A stretch of DNA of 46,120 bases, from contig NZ_JARKMZ010000030.1 of the NCBI RefSeq assembly GCF_029360775.1, positions 1 through 46,120 on the forward strand. Direction: 5' to 3'. A program made the position numbers and the translations under genes. Below are positions 34,086 through 42,207 of the stretch, one piece after another. A model generated the notes under the pieces. That model saw only the letters and a list, made by a program, of their open reading frames with translations, searched no databases and was not told the origin of the DNA. Every line of letters begins with the position of its first letter. Position 1 is the stretch's first letter. The stretch is from Daejeonella sp. H1SJ63. GTDB taxonomy: Bacteria; Bacteroidota; Bacteroidia; Sphingobacteriales; Sphingobacteriaceae.

Positions 34086-34997
34086 TTAAACTCTTGACCA
34101 GGCCAGGTTCAATACCCGCTTTGCATTGGCAATTACAATATCAGAATCTTCATCGCCGAAAGGTTTCACTTCAAAACTTACCACCGGAGGATTTTCTGTA
34201 TTCAGGAATCCGATCTGTAAAAGAACCCTGAGGTATGCCACCACTTCATCAACATCATTTTCGCCTCCCGGAAATCCAAAACGAGGGTGAACATCCCCAT
34301 AGGCCGGCATATCAGGACTCTTAACTACGCAATTACCAATATGAGCATGTACAATATAATCCTTGACCGGAAGTATCGATTCCTCTATGGTCTCATGAAT
34401 CAAAGGTATATGACTGAGATCAACCATTAAACCAAAGTGATCATGTGTCTTTCTTATTTCTTTGGCATAACGCAAGGCAAGATCTGCCGGACCAATCAGA
34501 CTTCTCTTGTCAACATCATAATCGAATACTTCCAGTGCAATTTTCAGATCACCTTTACTTTTTGCATAAGCACAAATCTCATTGGTTGATTTTACAAGAG
34601 CCTGAAAAGCTTCTTCCTTCCTGCTTTCATCATAGTTACCACTTAAAAATGCAAAACTGAAGGCTCCAATCTCGTATGCTTCGTCGATGCCTTCTTTAAG
34701 ATTATTTAACGCTTTCTGACGCTCTTCTTCAACCAGGCTATTGATATTCATTCCTGTGGTCAGCAGTCTCGGCTGAGCACCATAGGCTACGGTCATATGA
34801 GAACTTTCAAGCATTTTTTTTACTGCAGCACGTTCCTCAGGATCTTTAACAGTAGTAATTTCAATGGCACTGAAATAATCGTCTACGGCAATTTTACGGA
34901 TAGTCTCCACAACCGGGCCTTCTCCTTTAATCGTTGCCGGATATGCCATGAAGTGAACCAAACCCACTCTCATGTATTTACATAATGCTTCGTTCAT
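34086..34997 (-). CDS. Sugar phosphate isomerase/epimerase family protein
   Basis: A 303-residue xylose-isomerase-like TIM barrel. Landmarks include VGLVHFMAYPATIKGEG at the N-terminus, IALEVFDYDVDKRSL with a metal-ligand glutamate, LMVDLSHIPL, VHAHIGNCVV and VSFEVKPFGDED with a late glutamate. This metal set is that of ketose 3-epimerase/isomerase enzymes. There is no signal peptide, so it works in the cytoplasm with the KDPG-type aldolase (32 nt away). It probably isomerises or epimerises the imported acid or sugar. The exact reaction is unknown. Confidence 0.8.
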   Translation of the reverse strand: MNEALCKYMRVGLVHFMAYPATIKGEGPVVETIRKIAVDDYFSAIEITTVKDPEERAAVKKMLESSHMTVAYGAQPRLLTTGMNINSLVEEERQKALNNLKEGIDEAYEIGAFSFAFLSGNYDESRKEEAFQALVKSTNEICAYAKSKGDLKIALEVFDYDVDKRSLIGPADLALRYAKEIRKTHDHFGLMVDLSHIPLIHETIEESILPVKDYIVHAHIGNCVVKSPDMPAYGDVHPRFGFPGGENDVDEVVAYLRVLLQIGFLNTENPPVVSFEVKPFGDEDSDIVIANAKRVLNLAWSRV

Positions 34998-35029
34998 ATT
35001 GATAAATGTATAATCGTATTTTCTTCTGT

Positions 35030-35695
35030 TTACAAACTCTCCCTGATTGCCCTGATCAAATTCAAAGCACGGCCCGACTCGGCAGTCAGCTCATCGTATA
35101 ATTTATTTTCAATTACATTTTTGGTGATCATCTTACTACCGCCAACTGCACAAACCCCAACCCTGAACCAGCTGCGAAGATTAGCCTCATTGAGTTCAAT
35201 ACCACCGGTTGGCATGAAAACAATATCTGTAAACAAAGCCTGAACAGCCTCAATGTAAGAGGGTCCGAGAGTATTGGCCGGAAAAAGTTTGACAATCTTT
35301 GAACCACAGGCCTCGGCCCGAATAATCTCACTCGGAGTCATACACCCCGGCACACAGAGAAGATTATGCTTATCGGATAATTCGATCACAGATTCAAGAA
35401 TCCCCGGGCAAACCAAAAACTCTGCCCCTTCATCAATATAGGCCTGCGCTGATTCCGGATTCTTAATGGTGCCAATTCCAAGACGCATTCCCGGCATTTC
35501 TGCATCACAGGCTTTACGCATCTCCTTAAAATTCTTCATTGCCTTTTCACCACGGTCAGCATATTCGGTTGTTCTGATCCCCCCATTATAAAGGGCCCTC
35601 ATTAATTCTATACTTACCCCGGCATCTGCAGCATAATACAGTGGAACAATCCCTTGTTCATTCATGAGCACCGATAGCTCTGATTTCTTATTCAT
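35030..35695 (-). CDS. KDPG/KHG-type class I aldolase
   Basis: A 221-residue aldolase of the 2-dehydro-3-deoxy-phosphogluconate/4-hydroxy-2-oxoglutarate family. The Schiff-base lysine is in SKIVKLFPANTLG, the general-base glutamate in GIRTTEYADRG, and the pyruvate-binding region in VFMPTGGIEL. It cleaves 2-keto-3-deoxy acids to pyruvate plus an aldehyde. The DgaF aldolase of the glucosaminate pathway belongs to this family and also accompanies a SelA-like ammonia-lyase. No KDG kinase is in the window, so an unphosphorylated substrate is possible. Cytoplasmic. Confidence 0.88.
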   Translation of the reverse strand: MNKKSELSVLMNEQGIVPLYYAADAGVSIELMRALYNGGIRTTEYADRGEKAMKNFKEMRKACDAEMPGMRLGIGTIKNPESAQAYIDEGAEFLVCPGILESVIELSDKHNLLCVPGCMTPSEIIRAEACGSKIVKLFPANTLGPSYIEAVQALFTDIVFMPTGGIELNEANLRSWFRVGVCAVGGSKMITKNVIENKLYDELTAESGRALNLIRAIRESL

Positions 35696-35713
35696 CTGTT
35701 TAATCCCTTTTGT

Positions 35714-36142
35714 TTATAGTTTATATCCCTGCCGTGCAAGTAATTTCCAATTGCCCTGTTTTTTATACCAGACCATCACATTACCAAATCGCAAGGGCAG
35801 AGGATTACCATCGCGTGTAGCACTGGCAACAACGATATGTCTGACAATAGCATGCTTACCGGTAATTTTTATGGTCTGACCTTCCGGATCAATCGATTTA
35901 AAAAAAGTAGGCCCTCCCAGAACAGCTTTAATAAATGCCGCCTTATCCTGAATAATACCGCCCGAATGTCCGAAAGTGAGCTCAGCCAGGGTAAGGTCAT
36001 CCAAGGCTGAACTGTCTCTGTTTACAATAGCCCGGTTCAGGTCTTTAACCAATTGTGCAACACGGTTTTCTTTTTTCGTCTGTGCCTGAATACCACTGCT
36101 GATCAGCAGAAAAACAGTTCCTATTAATAGTGATTTAAGCAT
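35714..36142 (-). CDS. Exported NTF2-like (SnoaL/DUF4440) protein
   Basis: A 142-residue protein with a Sec signal (KSLLIGTVFLLISSGIQAQ) followed by an NTF2-like fold: an early helix VAQLVKDLNRAIVNRDSSAL, LTFGHSGG, and C-terminal strands FGNVMVWYKKQGNWKLLARQ. Proteins of this type often bind small ligands or act as simple lyases/isomerases, but none can be assigned here. The start at 36142 is chosen because it gives a proper signal peptide and falls 4 nt after the symporter stop; upstream in-frame starts would lie inside that gene. Confidence 0.8.
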   Translation of the reverse strand: MLKSLLIGTVFLLISSGIQAQTKKENRVAQLVKDLNRAIVNRDSSALDDLTLAELTFGHSGGIIQDKAAFIKAVLGGPTFFKSIDPEGQTIKITGKHAIVRHIVVASATRDGNPLPLRFGNVMVWYKKQGNWKLLARQGYKL

Positions 36143-36146
36143 CTTA

Positions 36147-37247
36147 TTAAATTTTAGTTTTAGTGTCATCTTCTTCCTCAACAGGTTTATTCTTCCAGTA
36201 TGAAGCAAGAATTGATCCGCTGATATTCATCATCGGACCATAAATCATTGGAGCTAATCCAACCGTTCCGAGCTTCCCCATTCCATGAGCCAAACCTTTT
36301 GAAAGCCCGGCATTCTGCATACCCACATTAATTGCAATGGTGCGGCAATCTTTTTCATTCATTCCAAAAAGTCTTGCCGACCAGTAACCCAGTGTATAGC
36401 CCATGATATTATGTATTAAGACCAGTAAGATGAGTAAAGGTCCCACTGTCAACAAACTTTCTCTGCCTACAGCAGTGACAATGATGATGATAAATGCAAT
36501 GCCAAACATTGATACAACCGGCATAACCGAGTTAATCCACTTCATTCTGTCTTTCATCAATTCATTGATTCCGATGGCCAGTGCAATTGGTATGATTACC
36601 ATTTTCATAATATCCAACATCATGGCAATAACATCGATCTCAATAAAGGATCCTCCGAGTAACTTCATCATCAATGGAGTCAGAAATGGAGCTAATAAAG
36701 TAGCTATCGATGTTAAAGTGATGGAAAGTGCAAGATTGGCCTTTGCCAGATATGAAATCACATTCGCGGCAACAGCATTGGGAGCGCAGCCGATAAGTAT
36801 CATCCCCGCTGCAATTTCAGGCGAGAAATTGCTCAGACTTGCCAATGCAAATCCAAGTAAGGGCATAATTGTAAAATGGCTCAATATTCCTACAAACACC
36901 CCTTTAGGCGCTTTAAACACCCCAAGAAAATCCTTATAGCTCATGGTTATTCCCATACCGAACATGATCAGCTGAATAAGCGGAGTAATCAGTCCCGATA
37001 GTTTATACCCATTAATCTCAATGAAATAATGCGGAAAGATTAATGCCGTTGATACTACCCCGATAATCATCATCGGATAAGCAAATCCCTTTAAAGCCGA
37101 AATTCCTCTGACCCCCAGAGCCACAGATACGATTCCACCAATAAGAAATGGCTCGGCTACAGCCTGGTTATTGATCAGATAAAAAGTCAGGGACGCCAGC
37201 AGACATGCGGCTCCCAGGCCCATTACAATTTTGAAAATTGGTTTCAT
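36147..37247 (-). CDS. BASS-family sodium symporter
   Basis: A 366-residue inner-membrane transporter of the bile acid:sodium symporter (BASS/BART) superfamily with about ten hydrophobic segments. Family cues are IQLIMFGMGITMSYKDFLGV early, GMILIGCAPNAVAANVISYL (the PNAxxxN crossover) in the middle, and INVGMQNAGLSKGLA late. Bacterial members import organic acids such as pantoate, ketoacids and bile acids with sodium. Being between genes for exported enzymes (upstream) and mostly cytoplasmic enzymes (downstream), it is the probable importer of the pathway intermediate. Confidence 0.87.
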   Translation of the reverse strand: MKPIFKIVMGLGAACLLASLTFYLINNQAVAEPFLIGGIVSVALGVRGISALKGFAYPMMIIGVVSTALIFPHYFIEINGYKLSGLITPLIQLIMFGMGITMSYKDFLGVFKAPKGVFVGILSHFTIMPLLGFALASLSNFSPEIAAGMILIGCAPNAVAANVISYLAKANLALSITLTSIATLLAPFLTPLMMKLLGGSFIEIDVIAMMLDIMKMVIIPIALAIGINELMKDRMKWINSVMPVVSMFGIAFIIIIVTAVGRESLLTVGPLLILLVLIHNIMGYTLGYWSARLFGMNEKDCRTIAINVGMQNAGLSKGLAHGMGKLGTVGLAPMIYGPMMNISGSILASYWKNKPVEEEDDTKTKI

Positions 37248-37264
37248 AGGTTCCGTTTAAATTC

Positions 37265-38188
37265 TTACCAGGTTCTTTTAGACATAAACTGATCAAGCTG
37301 GGCACGACTGATCTTTCGCTCTGAAGGATTTCTGTCCAGCCACTTCAGATACTCAACTCTGATCGGCTCAGTCCATTGGGTATCTACCTGTTCAGCTTTA
37401 TAAATTCCTTTTCGAATCATCTCATGACCGAAACGATCTTTAGATGCAATAAACTCTGCGGTAGAAACAACCAGTTCTGCCATATGTGCCGGTATGAAAA
37501 CTACTCCTGCCCTTCCGGCTATTACCAGATCACCGGGCAGCACTATTGCAGTTCCGATTGTAATGGGTGTATTCAAACCCATTAAAACTACTCCCTGTAA
37601 AAACTGCGGAGCAAAATCTCTGACAAATGCATTAAACCCTTTAATTTCTGCAAGCCCGTCTACATCACGTGCAAATCCATCAAACACAACTCCGTTACCT
37701 GAATTCTTATAGATCACATTCCCAAGGTTATCACCCATCAGCGAGCCTACCCTGCCCTTATTATCGGCAACATATACATCACCTTTAGTGAGCATATTTA
37801 TCGGCCAGTGTAAATGCCTTCCCTTACGGCCTTCTTTTGCCGCACGATCAACTATGTTCTTCTCAACATCCGGGCGGATTGGCATGAATTGAGCCGTTAA
37901 TGCCCTGCCTACAACTTTAACATCCTCATGCAGAATTTTCCAGTTGCGCTCATACTGATAAAGATATCCTTCATTATTCAGGATCTGCCAGGCCTCTTCA
38001 ATACCTATAACTTTAGCCCTTTCCAGCAGATCATCTGAAATACGCGGACGTCCGTCTTCAAAGCGTTCACCCTTCCAGGCAGAGGTTAGAAATATCAGTT
38101 CATCCTTCGGAATGGTCTGAGCTACCAATGATTTAGCTGAAAGTGAAAAACAAAAAATAAATAGAAATAGATAAAATCTATAATTCAT
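37265..38188 (-). CDS. Exported RraA-like (HMG aldolase family) protein
   Basis: A 307-residue protein with a Sec signal (YRFYLFLFIFCFSLSAKSLVAQ cut near VAQ; about 24 residues) and an RraA/4-hydroxy-4-methyl-2-oxoglutarate aldolase domain. The domain shows LMGDNLGNVIYKNSGNGVVF and the FARDVDGL motif with the Arg-Asp pair used by the aldolases to bind substrate and metal, then GDLVIAGRAGVVFIP. Typical RraA-like proteins are about 160-230 residues and cytoplasmic. The N-terminal extension of about 80 residues, the export signal and a C-terminal tail are unusual. It may act as a lyase or decarboxylase on a periplasmic acid. Confidence 0.82.
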   Translation of the reverse strand: MNYRFYLFLFIFCFSLSAKSLVAQTIPKDELIFLTSAWKGERFEDGRPRISDDLLERAKVIGIEEAWQILNNEGYLYQYERNWKILHEDVKVVGRALTAQFMPIRPDVEKNIVDRAAKEGRKGRHLHWPINMLTKGDVYVADNKGRVGSLMGDNLGNVIYKNSGNGVVFDGFARDVDGLAEIKGFNAFVRDFAPQFLQGVVLMGLNTPITIGTAIVLPGDLVIAGRAGVVFIPAHMAELVVSTAEFIASKDRFGHEMIRKGIYKAEQVDTQWTEPIRVEYLKWLDRNPSERKISRAQLDQFMSKRTW

Positions 38189-38247
38189 AATAATTTTATA
38201 AATATAATTGATGATCTGTTTTTAAAGATTCAAGACCGCCTGAACAT

Positions 38248-39201
38248 TTAGGATTTTTTAGGAAATTTCCAGATTCCCAAAGCATTTTTACCCATAATCA
38301 GATCAAGATCCTGATCGGTATAGAAATCACAATATTTCTCCATGAATTCAAGTTCCTTATCCATAGGAAGCTCCCATCTCGGGAATGGATATCCTGTACC
38401 CCATATAATTTGCTTTGCGCCGAACTCCTCATAAATTGCTTTATAAAATGGAAGAGTATCTTCGTATGGATATTTCTTAATTTCCGACATCTCGTAAGGT
38501 TCTGAATTACTGATCCAGACATTTTTGAAACGGCTGAGTTTAAACATTTTTTTAAACTCCGGCCAGCAGTCGGCAGCTTTCAGATCAGGTTTACCTGCAT
38601 GGTCAATAACAATTTTCACTCCCGGAAACCGCTCTGCCATATCTTCCAGCATGGGCATCTGATGAGGCAGTATATAGTAGTTAAAACAAAGTCCCAGCTT
38701 CTCGGCTTCTTTCCACAATGGATAATGAGCAGGTGAATTCAGCCAGGTTTCTTTGGGGTGATAAATGGGACTGAAACGCATTCCCTGAAAGCCATGTTCG
38801 TTAACCCAATATCTCAGATTATCTACAATTTTCGGATCATGAGGATTCAATAGGCCATGAGCAACAAAATGATTCGGATAAGTTTTCAGGCAATGTGCCT
38901 TGTATGAATTATCCCATCCGTAATAACGCGGATTAATTAAGACCCCGTAGCTTATATTAAAATCCTTCATTTGCTTAACCTGATTTTCTATAGGTGCCTC
39001 TATGCTGGCTTTAGCATCAGGATTTTCAGGATGCTTAAATGGGAAACGGGGATCAAAGTTCCATGTTTCCACATGCGTATCAATGACCAGACGTTTCTTC
39101 TTAAATTTCTCAGGCATTGATGCAAATACTGAAGCATGCGGCTCAATCATGCCCATTAATGGCAAAACTGCCATCCCCTTGATAATGTCTCTGCGTTTCA
39201 T
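38248..39201 (-). CDS. Exported TIM-barrel amidohydrolase (amidohydrolase-2 family)
   Basis: A 317-residue protein with a Tat-like signal (KRRDIIKGMAVLPLMGM) and an amidohydrolase-2 barrel related to lactonases and decarboxylases. The metal site is non-standard: the N-terminal DxHxH reads DTHVETW (Glu for the second His), and the late Asp motif (GSDYP in most members) reads GTGYP. Conserved VIDHAGKPD retains a histidine. This belongs to a subgroup with the WGTGYP signature, so it may use a different metal arrangement or have lost hydrolysis. The chemistry is therefore open. It sits 28 nt after a PLP lyase gene. Confidence 0.82.
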   Translation of the reverse strand: MKRRDIIKGMAVLPLMGMIEPHASVFASMPEKFKKKRLVIDTHVETWNFDPRFPFKHPENPDAKASIEAPIENQVKQMKDFNISYGVLINPRYYGWDNSYKAHCLKTYPNHFVAHGLLNPHDPKIVDNLRYWVNEHGFQGMRFSPIYHPKETWLNSPAHYPLWKEAEKLGLCFNYYILPHQMPMLEDMAERFPGVKIVIDHAGKPDLKAADCWPEFKKMFKLSRFKNVWISNSEPYEMSEIKKYPYEDTLPFYKAIYEEFGAKQIIWGTGYPFPRWELPMDKELEFMEKYCDFYTDQDLDLIMGKNALGIWKFPKKS

Positions 39202-39229
39202 AGGTTTTCTTTTAAATCTTTATCCTGTT

Positions 39230-40870
39230 TTAAGTTGCGAGCGGTTGACCTCCCGGGATCATGACCTTCTGCCTCGGAAGTTTAGTTGTATTCCGTTTAG
39301 CTGTAAACTTCGCTGTCAGGTATTCTCCCATATGGATATCACCGGATATTATGTCTCCCTTAACCTTACCAGAAAAAAGATAAATGATAATATTTCCAAC
39401 GATTGGAATGGTACTCCTGATTTTTACCTCATCGCCATCGATTGTACCTGCCATATTTTTGGTATCCATATCACCTTTATGAGTCCCCTGAATCCAGTTA
39501 CCATCCTGCTCAATCACAAAAGAATGCTGACTGGTACTTAATGCATATTGCACCTCTACATCCCAGCGCCCGCTGAGATTAGCAAGCGGTGCAGCCATTT
39601 CAGGTTTAGGGCTACGCTTTCTGGACAATACCTCATATAATCGGTCTGCCACTATTTTCTCTTCACCGGACTGCATGTGCCCCGGGGTAATCTGTATTGA
39701 AGTAGTTCCATCAGCTTCATCACGATTACCCAAAGCAATTCTTGGTTTGCTCCTGCCTACTTCCTCAGCAATCTCGTATCCGGTAACTGGGTACTTTTCC
39801 GGATTCCAGATGATATGAAGAACCGGATATTTATTGTTCAGATTTGTGGGTTCAACAATCCTGGTACTCATCCCACTGATTGTTGATACCTTCTTTGAAA
39901 TCACATCCAGCCAGCCAAGCCATCTCTTCCATTCCCCTTCATGATCACGTACAAGCCAATTCTCAACTGCAGCCACCATACCAACGATCTCATCACGATC
40001 CAATTTGTTGTCGCGGCCCGGACCGTGATGGGGGGCACTTGCCTGCCAGGCAGCAAGAAGAATGTTTTTATTGCCGAGCATTAGTCCGGCCGACTGCGGT
40101 CCGCGAATAGTTTTACCACCACTGTAAGCAACAACATCTGCACCTCTTTTTAAATGAACAGGAGGTATTGTAAGACTTTCTGCTGCGGCATCTATCAAAA
40201 TTGGAATATTCTTAGGTTTAGCGATAGAAGCAATTACCTCCAGTGATAACGGCTGACCGGTATCTGAGGCAGCTCCGGGAGTACCTGAAGTAAGGTATAT
40301 CATCGCTGTTTTAGAATTAATTGCTTTTTCAAGCTCTGCTGCTGTAGCCACAGTGACAATCTTCACCCCGATATTTCTGACAGCATGATCATAATGCTGA
40401 CGGGAGTATTTTGGAATAATAACTTCTGTCTTCTCAAATCCGGTAAGATCAGGAATACGTATCAATCTTTCAGGACTGCCTCCGGTAACGCATGCCGCTG
40501 TAATATGCTTTACACCAGCCGCACAACCTGAAGAAACCATTCCCCATTCTGTTTTCGTCAATTCTGCAAGACGTTTTCCAACCGCCTCTGCAAGTTCATC
40601 AAGCTGCACAAAATTATTGCTGGCTGCCTCCAATGCCTCTTTTACTTTAGGAAGTTTAATCGACCCTCCGATTATTGTATATGAACCGCGGCAATTGATG
40701 ATGGGTTCCACACCCATTGATCTGTAAATATTAGTCTCAGCTAAAAAAGAATTTAAAGTTGTTTCTGCTTCTCCGGCCTGCCCTGCTGCCAACTCAGCTC
40801 CTTCAGAAGAAAGAACATTTCCAACCACCGGAAGTAATGCAAGGCCTTTGATCAAATTTCTGCGCTTCAT
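39230..40870 (-). CDS. Tat-exported SelA/DgaE-like PLP enzyme, copy 1
   Basis: A 546-residue PLP enzyme of fold type I. A Tat signal with RRNLIK leads into the catalytic domain (about 45-425), related to SelA and D-glucosaminate-6-phosphate ammonia-lyase (DgaE): EWGMVSSGCAAGVKHITAAC, LIDAAAESL with Asp227 for the PLP pyridine, and the Schiff-base Lys253 in YSGGKTIRGPQSAG. A separate beta-rich C-terminal domain (about 431-526) has NLSGRWDVEV, GNWIQGTHKGDM, MAGTIDGDEVKI and SGDIHMGEYLTAKFTAKR, a repeat pattern seen in other secreted hydrolases. Likely reaction: elimination of ammonia from a 2-amino-3-hydroxy acid. Not selA: no selenium genes are nearby. Confidence 0.85.
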   Translation of the reverse strand: MKRRNLIKGLALLPVVGNVLSSEGAELAAGQAGEAETTLNSFLAETNIYRSMGVEPIINCRGSYTIIGGSIKLPKVKEALEAASNNFVQLDELAEAVGKRLAELTKTEWGMVSSGCAAGVKHITAACVTGGSPERLIRIPDLTGFEKTEVIIPKYSRQHYDHAVRNIGVKIVTVATAAELEKAINSKTAMIYLTSGTPGAASDTGQPLSLEVIASIAKPKNIPILIDAAAESLTIPPVHLKRGADVVAYSGGKTIRGPQSAGLMLGNKNILLAAWQASAPHHGPGRDNKLDRDEIVGMVAAVENWLVRDHEGEWKRWLGWLDVISKKVSTISGMSTRIVEPTNLNNKYPVLHIIWNPEKYPVTGYEIAEEVGRSKPRIALGNRDEADGTTSIQITPGHMQSGEEKIVADRLYEVLSRKRSPKPEMAAPLANLSGRWDVEVQYALSTSQHSFVIEQDGNWIQGTHKGDMDTKNMAGTIDGDEVKIRSTIPIVGNIIIYLFSGKVKGDIISGDIHMGEYLTAKFTAKRNTTKLPRQKVMIPGGQPLAT

Positions 40871-40881
40871 GAAATTATTGA

Positions 40882-42150
40882 TTATTGATTGTATTTATTT
40901 GCTGACAATCCATTCAGATCCCAGATAATTCTTCCTCCTCTGATGGTTAGCTCTGCTTCTAACTTCTTATCGCCTTCGATACGATTGCCTCCAGAATCTA
41001 CAAATCCGAATTTCCCGGTCAGCACATTCAGAACTGCAATATCTGCAACCGAGCCCTCTGATAAATTCCCAAGATCTTCCCTTTTAATAGACTTAGCAGC
41101 ATTCCAGCTTCCGCGGGCAATAACATCCGGCAGACTCATCCCGATATTTAAGAATTTAGACATCACATTCAGTATGTTTTTCATTCCGGAATTCATGCTG
41201 AAACTATGCTCATCTGTACCGAATGAATTTGGCCATAGACCCTGCTGAAATGCCGGAATAGCCTGATTAAACCAAAACCCAACACCACCATGACCGACAT
41301 CAAACAGAACTCCTCTTTTTTGAGCTTCCAGAACAAAAGGTCTGACTTTTCCCTGTTCATCAACAAGCGGCATCCGCTCTGAAACATTCTCAAAAGAATG
41401 GGTGATGATATCTCCGGGACGCATGTGATCCAGCTGATCTTTCAAAGAATACTCTGGCATATGACATTCAACAAAAAGTGGCTTGCCTGCAAGCTTTGCA
41501 GTTTCTGATGCCCTTTCAAACGGAATCCAGCTTTTACCTTTATAATGCCCTACACGGGTACCAACAATCAGGTCAGGATATTGTTTAATGGTTTCCAGAG
41601 TCTTTTGAACATCCAGTGTATTCATATCGGGCTCAAATGCCGAACCAGCACTAAAGCCTGTTTCAAAAATATTGATCCATGCCAGCACACGTGTTAAAGA
41701 ATTATCAACCACTTTAGCTTTGAACTCAGGGAAAGTCCTCCAGCCTGTTGTACCTGCATCCACTACAGTAGTGATCCCCGAACGGGGGCCAAATGCATCA
41801 GGAAGCTGGCTTCCCGGACCATCTGCAAAACCCGGCTTACTCCCCGCAAAAACATGGGTATGAATATTAATCAATCCGGGAGCAACGATCAAACCACTTA
41901 CATTAACTACCTTCTTTGCAGAAGATTCAGGAATTCCTTTGATAATTTTTGCAATTTTCCCTGCTTTTATGGCAACATCCATCTGTGCATCAATATTATT
42001 CCCGGCATCAATCACTCTGCCGCCTTTAAGTAACAGATCATATTCCTGAGCACGTAATATGAATGGACTACTCAGTAATAAAAGCAGCACGGATGCAGCT
42101 TGCAGAGAAAGCTGTACCCGATTCCTTAACTCAACAAAGAATCTGCTCAT
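40882..42150 (-). CDS. Exported COG3964-type amidohydrolase/deacetylase, copy 1
   Basis: A 422-residue metal-dependent hydrolase with an N-terminal signal (SLQAASVLLLLLSSPFILRA) and an amidohydrolase barrel. Metal-site landmarks are INIHTHVFAG, VECHMPEY, IITHSFENVSER and the late Asp in FGTDEHSF. The strand-4 position normally holding the carbamylated lysine (VGIK in its paralogue) reads VGTR, an arginine. Related proteins cleave N- or O-acyl groups from small acids and were once called dihydroorotases. The start at 42150 is preferred to 42189 because it brings the signal to the N-terminus. It ends 11 nt before a PLP lyase gene. Confidence 0.83.
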   Translation of the reverse strand: MSRFFVELRNRVQLSLQAASVLLLLLSSPFILRAQEYDLLLKGGRVIDAGNNIDAQMDVAIKAGKIAKIIKGIPESSAKKVVNVSGLIVAPGLINIHTHVFAGSKPGFADGPGSQLPDAFGPRSGITTVVDAGTTGWRTFPEFKAKVVDNSLTRVLAWINIFETGFSAGSAFEPDMNTLDVQKTLETIKQYPDLIVGTRVGHYKGKSWIPFERASETAKLAGKPLFVECHMPEYSLKDQLDHMRPGDIITHSFENVSERMPLVDEQGKVRPFVLEAQKRGVLFDVGHGGVGFWFNQAIPAFQQGLWPNSFGTDEHSFSMNSGMKNILNVMSKFLNIGMSLPDVIARGSWNAAKSIKREDLGNLSEGSVADIAVLNVLTGKFGFVDSGGNRIEGDKKLEAELTIRGGRIIWDLNGLSANKYNQ

Positions 42151-42207
42151 AATCTCATAATTTGTTGTTTGTGTATTATTCTCTTCCATAATCCTTCATT
42201 CAAAAAT

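Noticed and set aside
39230-40870. selA (selenocysteine synthase) assignment for the PLP enzymes
   Set aside because: The Tat signal, the extra C-terminal domain and the absence of selB, selD or a tRNA-Sec gene in the window argue against it. The DgaE-like reading is favoured.
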